Notes under the pieces: generated by a model
Database searches by the model: none
Seen by the model: only the letters and a program-made list of their open reading frames with translations
What the model was told of the DNA's origin: nothing
Shown: piece by piece, positions 17,263 to 24,788 of the stretch
How the letters are laid out: each line of letters begins with the position of its first letter
Numbering within the stretch: the stretch's first letter is position 1
Made by a program: the position numbers and the translations under genes
Source of the DNA: Pseudocolwellia agarivorans
GTDB taxonomy: Bacteria; Pseudomonadota; Gammaproteobacteria; Enterobacterales; Alteromonadaceae
DNA length: 64,000 nt
Assembly (NCBI RefSeq): GCF_002000085.1
Contig: NZ_MUZU01000003.1
Coordinates: forward strand, 186,001 to 250,000
Direction of reading: 5' to 3'

Positions 17263-18729
17263 ATGTCAAAAGTAACTCAATTATTCACTTACCTCTTAAT
17301 CGTTTTATTTATTGAGTCACTAGCACTTGCTTCTATTAACGAGACATTCGTTGAAGCCTTTGTTATTGGTCTCCCTAGCCTATTAATACCAATATGGATG
17401 TTTAAAAAACTCCCAAATTCATCTTTAACTCAACATACCGCAGCATTAGCAACCATGATATTTGCTTGCTTACATATACATCAATTAAGTGGCCTAATAG
17501 AAATTCACTTTGAAATATTTATACTTATGGCCTTTCTCATTGTATTTAGTAATTGGACCGTATTTATTTCTGCAGTAGGTTTGGTGGCTGTGCACCACCT
17601 ATCTTTTTATTTTTTACAAACAGAAAATTACGGCGTTTATATATTTGATCAAGATAGGCTTATGTTCAGTACGGTATTAATTCATGCCGTTTATGCAGTC
17701 ATTGAAGCGTTTATTGCAGGCTATGTTGCAAAATTAATGTACGACGAAAGTTATGTGGGTAAACAATTATCATACGTTTCTGAAATAATAACTCATAACC
17801 CTGAATCGATTGACGTACATGTTCGCGCAGAAGCAAAATCAAATGCGATTTTAGCTAACTTTAACAAACTACTCTCACTTTTTAGTTCTATGGTCATCCA
17901 AGTCAAAAACATATCAAATGATCTCGAAAAAAATGCTTATGCTTTAAATGATGCTAAAAATGAATTACATCATTCAATAAAACAACGCCAAGTAGAAACT
18001 GAAATTATTGCAACTTCCGCTGAAGAAATGTCAGTAACAGTGGCATCAATTGCACAAGACGCCTCTCAACTGAGTCAACAGATGCAAGAAGCAAACACTC
18101 TTACACTAGATGCGAATAAACAAATCTGTGAAGTAAATATTAATAATTCAGAGCTAACATCTTCATTACAAAAAACGAACGAGGAAATTAGTGAATTAGT
18201 CAATTCTAGTGCTGATATAGCTACTGTGTTATCTGAAATAACTAGCATTGCAGAACAAACCAATTTATTAGCATTAAACGCAGCCATTGAAGCAGCTAGG
18301 GCTGGTGAGCAAGGCCGAGGGTTTGCTGTTGTTGCTGATGAAGTGCGAGCTTTAGCCAATAGAACTAAAGAAAGTACAGATAAAATAGCTGATACTGTTA
18401 ATAAACTATCATCTTATTCAAAACGCTCTACAGACTCTATGGATATGAGTATTAGTGCAATTAATATTATTATTGCGCGAACTCAAGAAGTAAGTGAAAT
18501 AATTAATCAAGCATCTAGCCTCGTCTCTGACTCTAGTAATATTGCAATTAATTTAGCCGCATCGGTAGAAGAACAATCAGCCACTACAAATAGTATTGCT
18601 CAAAGTACAGAAAACTTAAATGCAATGGGCCATCAAGATTCGGAAAAGGTAATAGTATTAGCTAACGAGGCGGAAAAAATTAATGACTCAGCAGCAGCAA
18701 TGGGTGTGAGTGTTGCCAACTTTAAATAA
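17263..18729 (+). CDS. Methyl-accepting chemotaxis protein with polytopic membrane sensor
   Basis: This 488-residue chemoreceptor has about five or six hydrophobic segments in residues 5-165 rather than the usual two flanking a periplasmic domain, and I see no HAMP domain. The cytoplasmic signalling tip is complete and conserved: [20 protein letters not shown] followed by [19 protein letters not shown] near residues 328-365. It would signal through CheW and CheA. The membrane-embedded sensor suggests it senses a membrane-soluble or energy-related signal. AGGATC lies 11 bases before the ATG. The next gene starts inside its 3' end, in another frame. Confidence 0.88.
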   Translation: MSKVTQLFTYLLIVLFIESLALASINETFVEAFVIGLPSLLIPIWMFKKLPNSSLTQHTAALATMIFACLHIHQLSGLIEIHFEIFILMAFLIVFSNWTVFISAVGLVAVHHLSFYFLQTENYGVYIFDQDRLMFSTVLIHAVYAVIEAFIAGYVAKLMYDESYVGKQLSYVSEIITHNPESIDVHVRAEAKSNAILANFNKLLSLFSSMVIQVKNISNDLEKNAYALNDAKNELHHSIKQRQVETEIIATSAEEMSVTVASIAQDASQLSQQMQEANTLTLDANKQICEVNINNSELTSSLQKTNEEISELVNSSADIATVLSEITSIAEQTNLLALNAAIEAARAGEQGRGFAVVADEVRALANRTKESTDKIADTVNKLSSYSKRSTDSMDMSISAINIIIARTQEVSEIINQASSLVSDSSNIAINLAASVEEQSATTNSIAQSTENLNAMGHQDSEKVIVLANEAEKINDSAAAMGVSVANFK

Positions 18730-19264
18730 CTCAATAACACATAATGCTAAAGCCACTAAGTATCATTATGGTGTTATTTGTATTTGGTTAATATTTACCA
18801 TTTTTACTGCAAGCTATTTCATTCGCGATCGCCTAACGCTATTTGATCCTCAAGAGAAACTCACTAATTTAACTCAACGCATGTTAGTTAAAAATATTTT
18901 GGAGGAACTAAATTTACCAAAACATTTACCAAATACCCTCATCAATATTATTGATGAGGGTTGTCGTTGTAATCTTATTAGCAGAGATCATTTAGCTGAT
19001 GTAAAACGCAATGCAATTAACAATAATATGACTGTAATCAATATAACTTTGCCGGCTCGCTTTAACGGTATTATCCCTTCAACGCCTTCCGTATTAGCAT
19101 TAGATCATAACAGCGCACTTATTTATTTTGGTCCCTACTCTGAAGGTTTAGCTTGTGGGAAAGGTGAAGGTATAATTGATTTAGTATTATCAAATTATAA
19201 AAAAGGTTTTAATGCTCAACTGATAATGGCAAACTCTGAAGGCTGTTATTGCAACACACTATAA
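18710..19264 (+). CDS. DUF6436-like membrane-anchored protein with two CxC motifs
   Basis: This roughly 184-residue protein has one N-terminal membrane helix (about 22-40) and a periplasmic domain with two Cys pairs, GCRCN near residue 85 and GCYCNT at the C-terminus, plus a Cys in [11 protein letters not shown]. The pattern resembles the thioredoxin-like DUF6436 family, from memory. No ATG is available; GTG 18710 or TTG 18713 must serve as start, overlapping the chemoreceptor gene by 20 bases. It precedes a PCuAC copper chaperone gene by 26 bases, which suits a role in copper or thiol chemistry. The function is not established. Confidence 0.6.
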   Translation: MLPTLNNSITHNAKATKYHYGVICIWLIFTIFTASYFIRDRLTLFDPQEKLTNLTQRMLVKNILEELNLPKHLPNTLINIIDEGCRCNLISRDHLADVKRNAINNNMTVINITLPARFNGIIPSTPSVLALDHNSALIYFGPYSEGLACGKGEGIIDLVLSNYKKGFNAQLIMANSEGCYCNTL

Positions 19265-19290
19265 AATTTATTCAGTCATAAGGTATTCAA

Positions 19291-19773
19291 ATGTTTGGTA
19301 CATACAAACGCAAGACTAAACCGCTTTTATTTCACATAAGTACAATTGTATTGTTTTTTTTACTGACCATTATTAGTTCATATTCACACGCCGAAAATAA
19401 CCCCAACAATGATCATATTACGTTTACCAAACCTTGGGTAAGACTACTTCCTCCTACAGTAATGAGCACAGCAGGATACGTTGAAATAAACAATTCAAGC
19501 ACCGAAGCTGATAAATTGCTAGATGTTTGGAGTTCTACTATGAATAAAGTATCTGTTCATCAAACGAAAGAAGTTGATGGCCTTTTAAAAATGTTAGAAG
19601 CCGAAAATACAACAATTCCACCTATGGGGAAATTAGTATTGCAACCAGGTGGCTATCATTTAATGTTAATGGGTATCAAAAAGCCTTTAGTAGAAAATGA
19701 CACGGTTACAATTCATTTTGAATTTGAAAGAGCGGGTGTAATCAATATTAATTTTCCGGTGCTTAAAAAATAG
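19291..19773 (+). CDS. PCu(A)C-type periplasmic copper chaperone
   Basis: This 160-residue secreted protein belongs to the DUF461/PCuAC family, which carries Cu(I) to cytochrome oxidase or other cuproenzymes. After a signal peptide ending near SHAEN, the spaced copper ligands are visible: MNKVSVH, then KMLEAE, then GGYHLMLMG, matching the H(M)X10MX21HXM pattern. AAGG lies before the ATG. It sits between the CxC protein and a WD40 lipoprotein with gaps of 26 and 11 bases, forming a short operon. Confidence 0.88.
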   Translation: MFGTYKRKTKPLLFHISTIVLFFLLTIISSYSHAENNPNNDHITFTKPWVRLLPPTVMSTAGYVEINNSSTEADKLLDVWSSTMNKVSVHQTKEVDGLLKMLEAENTTIPPMGKLVLQPGGYHLMLMGIKKPLVENDTVTIHFEFERAGVININFPVLKK

Positions 19774-19784
19774 AATACCGCAGC

Positions 19785-20765
19785 ATGAAACGACTGAGTG
19801 TTTATTTATTTTCATTACTATTAGCGAGCTGCGGCACGTCTGATATTTACACTTCAGAAGCTGTCTCATCAACACCTCAAACAGATACATTAGTTGAAAC
19901 GTCTGATATTTCTTATGATGGTAAATACACGCTTATTGCTGACGATAAGCACGTATGTTTATGGAATAACCTCACTCAAAAGCTGCAGTTAAATTGCTTA
20001 GTTGGCAAAGCAAAAGACTATATAGAAATAGTGAAAATTGCTAAAAATAATCAATACTTTATAACATCTAATCGTGTATCAGTACGTTTATATTCATTAA
20101 AAAATGGAGCATTAATTGGTGAATGGTCGCTGCAAGATCACATCATTAACGACATAGCGTTATCAAAGAATTCAGACGTAATTTTATTAGGCTTTAGAAG
20201 CGGAAAAGTGAGCGTAATTAATCCATTTACTAAAGCGATGGCAACTTATCAAAAACATAAACTTGATATTAATTCGGTGAGTATTTCTGACGATGGCATG
20301 GTGGCTTTTACAGGAGCAAGCGACAAAACGGCTAAATTTTGGAGTACATTAACAGGCGAAACTATTCATACTTTTAAGCATATGTCGCGTGTTAATCATG
20401 TTGCAATCAGTGCCGATAACAGCGTAGGTTTTTCAATTGATGGAATTAAAGACAAAAATATATGGAATTTAAAAACGGGTAAACTTATCTCTGAGCTAGA
20501 TTCAATCGAACGCTTTAAGGTAATTTACGACGCTGAAATTTCCACAGACAAAACATTGTTACTTACGGCCTCGCCTAAACAAACCCTGCAACTTTGGCGT
20601 ATAGCTGACGGAAGATTAATCGCACAATGGCAAACAACTCACCTTAAAAAACGTGCGTCAGTTTTAAGTGCCGCCTTTAAAGAAAATACCGTGCTAAGTA
20701 GTACTAGCGACGGTATTTTAGAAGAGTGGAAACTGCCACCTTTAGCCGTTATTAATCAACCATGA
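19785..20765 (+). CDS. WD40-repeat lipoprotein
   Basis: This 326-residue protein has a lipobox ending LLASC at residue 16 and a propeller of WD40-like repeats, each ending near W (HVCLWNN, KTAKFWSTLTG, KNIWNLKTG, QLWRIADG, LEEWKLP). Such proteins are scaffolds; no catalytic residues are seen. It starts 11 bases after the PCuAC gene, so it probably belongs to the same transcript. Its 3' end overlaps the convergent exporter gene by ten bases. A role in copper handling is inferred from position only. Confidence 0.8.
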   Translation: MKRLSVYLFSLLLASCGTSDIYTSEAVSSTPQTDTLVETSDISYDGKYTLIADDKHVCLWNNLTQKLQLNCLVGKAKDYIEIVKIAKNNQYFITSNRVSVRLYSLKNGALIGEWSLQDHIINDIALSKNSDVILLGFRSGKVSVINPFTKAMATYQKHKLDINSVSISDDGMVAFTGASDKTAKFWSTLTGETIHTFKHMSRVNHVAISADNSVGFSIDGIKDKNIWNLKTGKLISELDSIERFKVIYDAEISTDKTLLLTASPKQTLQLWRIADGRLIAQWQTTHLKKRASVLSAAFKENTVLSSTSDGILEEWKLPPLAVINQP

Positions 20766-21892
20766 ACATGGGCGGCTTTAGCTTTAAAGCCACTAATATA
20801 AACAAACACTAAACGTAATAAGAGTACGGCTAATATTATAGACGTTAAGTAAGTTAACCACAGTGGTAATACTTCATGATGTTCACCCAACATAGGAGCC
20901 ACTTGAATATGGTAATGCTCAACTAAATAATCGGTTAATAAGCCAAACAGTACCGCAACACCAACAACGCCAACTAAATAAGCCACAACAGCTCTTCTAC
21001 CGAGTTCATTCGCCACTATGCCTAAGGTAGCAATATTTGTTGCCGGCCCTGCTAGCATAAATACTAATACAGCTCCGGGTGATACTCCCGACAGCAACAA
21101 TCCTGCAGCAATAGGTGTAGAAGCAGTAGCACAAATATACATAGGAATACTCACTAAAATAACCACTACCATAGCTAATATGCCACTACCCCACTGTAGA
21201 AAGAAATCAGCAGGTATATAAGTTTGTACCAAGGCCGCAAAAAATAACCCAACCATCAACCACTTTGCTGTATCGGCTAATAAAGTCGTACTGCTATAAA
21301 CAACCGCTTGGCTAAACTTATTCCAATGACTGTTAGCTGTGAGATCGGATATGTCTGATTTAGCACAACACGATTTTTCCACAGGTTCAGGCTCTTTACT
21401 GCAACAAGATTTTTCTACAGGCTCCGATTTTTTACTACAACATGAAACACTTTCAGCTTTCTCGCTACCGCTATCTTTATGCTCTACAGGTATTATTTTC
21501 TCACTACCAACTAATACCCCCGCAACAATAGCACTACATATGGCAGCAATAGGACGAATAATCGCCATAAAAGGCCCCAACAACACATAAGATACAGATA
21601 TAGAATCAACGCCCGTTTCAGGGGTAGACACTAAAAAAGCCGTAGTCGCACTTTTTGACGCTCCGGCTCGTCTTAATCCCAATGCAGCAGGTATAACGCC
21701 ACAAGAACACAATGGCATTGGTGCCCCTATTAAAGCGGCTTTAACTGTTGTTAAAAAACCCTCTTTACCTAAATGTTTAAGTAAAAAATCTTTAGGTAAA
21801 TACACATTAATTAAACCGGCAATAAATAAACCTAGTAACAACCAAGGCGCTGATATTAAAAATAATTGACCAAAATTAGTGAGTAATTCCAT
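20756..21892 (-). CDS. SO_0444-type Cu/Zn efflux permease (DUF318/ArsP-like)
   Basis: This 378-residue permease exports metal ions, probably Zn or Cu. It has about eight to ten membrane helices in two halves, with the signatures PMPLCSCGVIPAALGLRRAG, and PMYICATASTPIAAGLL and AGPATN in the second half. The central cytoplasmic loop carries three near-repeats of SCCxK separated by Pro/Glu-rich spacers, which look like metal-binding sites. The start at 21892 has GGAGG six bases upstream; an ATG at 21961 lies inside zntR. It overlaps the zntR 3' end by 17 bases and is therefore in its operon. The metal specificity is inferred from ZntR. Confidence 0.87.
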   Translation of the reverse strand: MELLTNFGQLFLISAPWLLLGLFIAGLINVYLPKDFLLKHLGKEGFLTTVKAALIGAPMPLCSCGVIPAALGLRRAGASKSATTAFLVSTPETGVDSISVSYVLLGPFMAIIRPIAAICSAIVAGVLVGSEKIIPVEHKDSGSEKAESVSCCSKKSEPVEKSCCSKEPEPVEKSCCAKSDISDLTANSHWNKFSQAVVYSSTTLLADTAKWLMVGLFFAALVQTYIPADFFLQWGSGILAMVVVILVSIPMYICATASTPIAAGLLLSGVSPGAVLVFMLAGPATNIATLGIVANELGRRAVVAYLVGVVGVAVLFGLLTDYLVEHYHIQVAPMLGEHHEVLPLWLTYLTSIILAVLLLRLVFVYISGFKAKAAHVHG

Positions 21893-22292
21893 TATCATCC
21901 TCCAAGGTAGAAAGTATTGAGCAATGTGCTGCACTTTCGTTACCGCCACAACAAGCTTCAACCAATTTTTTCAACGAAGACTGAATAGCAACAAGCTCGC
22001 TTATTTTATCTTCAACCTGTTGCAGTTTGTGTTCCGTAAACGACTTAACCTCATGGCAACTATGGCTACTTTTATCTACCTGAATAGACAAAAGTTCTTG
22101 AATATCGTTTAACGTAAAGCCACATTTTTTCGCGCTAATAATAAATTGTAAACTACGTAAGTTACCGTCGTTATATAAACGATAACCCGTATCAGATCGA
22201 GAACACGGTGAAAGCAGTCCATGCTTTTCGTAATATCTTAATGTATCTGTTGTTACAGACAGTTTTTTTGCTAACTCACCTATTTGATACAT
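21876..22292 (-). CDS. zntR: ZntR-like MerR-family metal-responsive regulator
   Basis: This 138-residue regulator has a MerR winged helix (MYQIGELAKKLSVTTDTLRY) and a dimerisation helix followed by the zinc-binding loop. Cys79, Cys114, Cys115, His123 and Cys124 sit at or next to the E. coli ZntR ligands. It should activate its own operon, including the exporter encoded immediately downstream, when zinc (or Pb/Cd) is high. A promoter with an unusually long spacer and a central dyad lies 70-100 bases upstream, as expected for MerR control. Confidence 0.88.
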   Translation of the reverse strand: MYQIGELAKKLSVTTDTLRYYEKHGLLSPCSRSDTGYRLYNDGNLRSLQFIISAKKCGFTLNDIQELLSIQVDKSSHSCHEVKSFTEHKLQQVEDKISELVAIQSSLKKLVEACCGGNESAAHCSILSTLEDDNGITH

Positions 22293-22359
22293 AATTACTC
22301 GCCTATGTCTCAGCCCAAATTTCTATAAACTCAGGGCACTATTTGTTGATAATACACCT

Positions 22360-22391
22360 ACTGTACACCTTAGTCTTTACTCCAAGGTCAA
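22360..22391 (-). promoter_or_regulatory. MerR-type promoter/operator of the zntR-exporter operon
   Basis: On the reverse strand a -35 box TTGACC and a -10 box TACAGT are separated by 20 bases rather than 17. The spacer contains an imperfect dyad, CCTTGGAGT and ACTAAGG. This layout is characteristic of promoters untwisted by MerR-family activators. Confidence 0.72.
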
Positions 22392-22442
22392 ATGTTTTTT
22401 TACTCACAACAAAATTTACAACATAGAGAATAAGAAGAGGTA

Positions 22443-22790
22443 TTAAATACAGGCTTTTTGAATATCAGTAATGGTACAAGAAATCGCTTTTACATTTTCA
22501 TAGCCTAAGCGCTGTAACTGTTCAGCGGCAAATAAAGCTCTAACACCTGAAGCACAATGAATATAGATAGGTTGAGTTGCATCAGGATAAAGCTGCAATA
22601 TTTTCATTTCTAATACCCCTCTTGGAATATTTACAGCGTCTGGCACAACACTTTCTATTATTTCAGCAGGTTCTCGCACATCGATAACAATGCCATTATT
22701 GGTTTTGCTTTCATTAAAAGCAGCACTGGCTGTTATTGTGGTAACACTTTCTTTTATGGTATCAACTAATGAAGGGATTGATTTTAACAT
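22443..22790 (-). CDS. Single-domain rhodanese-like protein
   Basis: This 115-residue protein carries the catalytic loop IHCASGVRA with Cys79 and the upstream motif IVIDVREPAE, so it should transfer or bind sulfane sulfur. There is no convincing cleavable signal, so it is probably cytoplasmic. The gene is upstream of the zntR promoter on the same strand with a gap of 150 bases. Whether it belongs to metal detoxification is uncertain. Confidence 0.85.
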   Translation of the reverse strand: MLKSIPSLVDTIKESVTTITASAAFNESKTNNGIVIDVREPAEIIESVVPDAVNIPRGVLEMKILQLYPDATQPIYIHCASGVRALFAAEQLQRLGYENVKAISCTITDIQKACI

Positions 22791-22944
22791 GGTCTACTCT
22801 TTCAATTTTATGGGGTTCAACTCATTATATTAGAAAAAACTAATATAACAAGTAACAATAAATTTATGTACTTTTAAAATATGATACCCATTCTATTATT
22901 GAGATAAGTAGATGAAATAAAAATTTCCGTTATAATCAATTAAA

Positions 22945-22965
22945 TATACACCTACCATTCAAGAT
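22945..22965. repeat. Degenerate solo end of the miniature element
   Basis: TATACACCTACCATTCAAGAT differs from the end of copy A by one deletion and one or two substitutions. No partner end is visible. It lies 19 bases upstream of the next gene. Confidence 0.35.
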
Positions 22966-22983
22966 AAATGTACTTATAACTTT

Positions 22984-23487
22984 ATGCTTCCATCCCTTGT
23001 TGAAAAATTAATAGAAAGTTGTACCCGAGAAGATCACATTGACATTAAAGCCTTCTGTGAAGCTTTAGGTGTAAATATTGCCATTAGACCTAAATTAAAA
23101 AACCTCTGTGAAATACATTTAGAAGGAGAAACAGATAAACCGGTTATTTCTTTAAGCCCAACATTAGATAAAAAAACTAAATTTACCTTTGTTGCTATCG
23201 CATTAGCAGAATACATATTGACACCTGAAAGAGTGGCTCGAACCGGTATTTGCTACGACATGTTTTTTCTAGAAGATATTTACCATCAACGCCATGGCTA
23301 TAGAATGTTGCTTGCTACTCGTATTGCTGTACCTAAACATTTAATCAATTTAATTAGTTCAACCAGCCCAGAAGCAGAAAAATTGATCGCTCAAGCGAAT
23401 TATTTACCTAAATTTTTAAGGTGTTGTGTAAGTAATAGCTCAGCGTTGTTTTTACTGGCAAATTTTAGTGATCTGCCACAAAGTTAA
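22984..23487 (+). CDS. Uncharacterised protein resembling ImmA/IrrE domain without HExxH
   Basis: This 167-residue protein is not confidently assignable. The segment from about residue 25 to 115 has the order of elements seen in ImmA/IrrE metallopeptidases: a strand-rich start, EIHLEGETDKPVISLSP, then a helix FTFVAIALAEYIL where family members have RFTLAHELGHYIL, and a later helix. The zinc ligands His-Glu-x-x-His are absent, so it would not be a peptidase. No regulator or antitoxin is adjacent. The start ATG has only a weak ribosome site. The similarity rests on pattern and needs structure prediction. Confidence 0.55.
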   Translation: MLPSLVEKLIESCTREDHIDIKAFCEALGVNIAIRPKLKNLCEIHLEGETDKPVISLSPTLDKKTKFTFVAIALAEYILTPERVARTGICYDMFFLEDIYHQRHGYRMLLATRIAVPKHLINLISSTSPEAEKLIAQANYLPKFLRCCVSNSSALFLLANFSDLPQS

Positions 23488-23498
23488 TACGACGAAAG

Positions 23499-24266
23499 TT
23501 AAGCTTTGTAAGGTATATAACGAATTCTAGGAATGATCTGTTTTAACTCACTTAACTTAAGTTTATTAAATTGAACTAAGTACTTTGATAACTCATCTCT
23601 AGAAGGAATAATATTTACACTACAAACAACAACAACGTTCTTGTACTCATCAAAATCAATTAAAGCAATGTAAGGGAAATGTTTTTTAATTTCGTGCAGA
23701 GCCAGCAATAACTGCTCATCGGTTTCGACATACATGTTTAATAGCACCACACTTTTATCTAACGTTATCGTTTTTAAGCGCTGATAAAACGCTTCGTTAA
23801 ACAAAAAGCTCGGGCTTTTTTCTTCAATAAACATGTCACACAAAACAACATCATATTTAGCTTGTGTATTAGCAATAAATTGTTCTGCACTTTGGCATTG
23901 TGCGTGTACCTTTTGCGGTAATTTAAAATACCGTTTTGCAATATCAAGAACAGGTTTCGATACTTCAACAGATGTTAGTAACACACTAGGAATCGTTGCC
24001 AGTGTGCGCTCAAAAGCCGCTCCACCTAGGCCTAAGTTAAGTACTTTTAATGGCGTTTTTTTCCATAAAAGAAACAGCAACATAGATTGAGGAATAGGTA
24101 AAACAAGTTCTTCAGGATTTTGCAAACTCATTAACGACTGAACCGCTTGCCCGCCATATTCGAACCAACGGTATTCTGCGGTTTCTTTAACCGTTAGCAT
24201 ATGCCCATCAACATCTTGCTGATGTACTGTGGTATTTTTTTTCGCGAGTAGCTTATTTAAATCCAT
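23499..24266 (-). CDS. SAM-dependent methyltransferase fold, spermidine-synthase-like
   Basis: This 255-residue protein has the Rossmann motifs VLNLGLGGAAFERTL (SAM-binding loop), SVEVSKPVLDIAKRYF and YDVVLCDMFIE, in the order found in SpeE-like proteins. The expected aminopropyltransferase Asp pair is not evident, so it may not make spermidine. It is single and convergent with the upstream gene (11 bases apart). Function is unknown beyond fold. Confidence 0.72.
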   Translation of the reverse strand: MDLNKLLAKKNTTVHQQDVDGHMLTVKETAEYRWFEYGGQAVQSLMSLQNPEELVLPIPQSMLLFLLWKKTPLKVLNLGLGGAAFERTLATIPSVLLTSVEVSKPVLDIAKRYFKLPQKVHAQCQSAEQFIANTQAKYDVVLCDMFIEEKSPSFLFNEAFYQRLKTITLDKSVVLLNMYVETDEQLLLALHEIKKHFPYIALIDFDEYKNVVVVCSVNIIPSRDELSKYLVQFNKLKLSELKQIIPRIRYIPYKA

Positions 24267-24381
24267 AGAGCTTTATAATATTAAAAATATGTAAGTTGAT
24301 GTTGTCGCTATATTATTAACTATTATTCATATATTTACTTACCCTTTCAAAAAATTAATTATTATTAAAGATAGTTAAAAA

Positions 24382-24432
24382 CAAAAAAGCACATACATAT
24401 TGCTAAATTAATAACATATATACGTGCTTCTT
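24382..24432 (-). terminator. Hairpin terminator of the Pmp3 gene
   Basis: AAGCAC (24387-24392) pairs with GTGCTT (24424-24429), with further imperfect pairing inside. On the reverse strand the stem ends in a T-rich run. Confidence 0.6.
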
Positions 24433-24467
24433 TTAAATCAGTTGAACTCTGCTATAAACAGGATTAT

Positions 24468-24629
24468 CTACTTTCGTGTAACTAACCACAAAGCATGCAA
24501 TATCCCCGGTATATAGAAAAATATACAGAGTAAAATATTAATCAATAAATGCTTACCTGCGCCGTTATTTAAAAACACAGCTAAAGGTGGAAGTAAGATT
24601 GAAAGTATAATTAGCACTAATTTATTCAT
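24468..24629 (-). CDS. Pmp3/YqaE family small membrane protein
   Basis: This 53-residue protein has two membrane helices: LVLIILSILLPPLAVFL and INILLCIFFYIPGILHALW. The PPLAVFL and FYIPGILHA motifs are diagnostic of the Pmp3 (UPF0057) family, which in other organisms affects membrane potential and salt or cold tolerance. The coordinates come from direct translation of the reverse strand. A hairpin follows it, so it is probably monocistronic. Confidence 0.87.
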   Translation of the reverse strand: MNKLVLIILSILLPPLAVFLNNGAGKHLLINILLCIFFYIPGILHALWLVTRK

Positions 24630-24741
24630 TTTTTATTATCCTATTAGTAATAAAGAAAATTCAGTAAACAACTTACCTGTAAACCCACTGAATGTAAATA
24701 TAATGTTAACAACTGGTAATTTACATTATATTTACATAAAC

Positions 24742-24764
24742 AAAACCGCTATAAAAGCGGTTTT
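24742..24764 (-). terminator. Rho-independent terminator of the leucine-rich-repeat gene
   Basis: AAAACCGCT pairs perfectly with AGCGGTTTT around a five-base loop, 25 bases after the stop codon. T residues follow on the reverse strand. Confidence 0.82.
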
Positions 24765-24788
24765 AATAATACATCAAAAAGTTAAGAA

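Noticed and set aside
18936-18960. Perfect 11-base inverted repeat CCCTCATCAAT
   Set aside because: It lies within the coding region of the CxC protein and matches its codons, so it is probably a coincidence.
23499-24266. Spermidine synthase
   Set aside because: The fold fits but the catalytic acidic residues for aminopropyl transfer are not evident.
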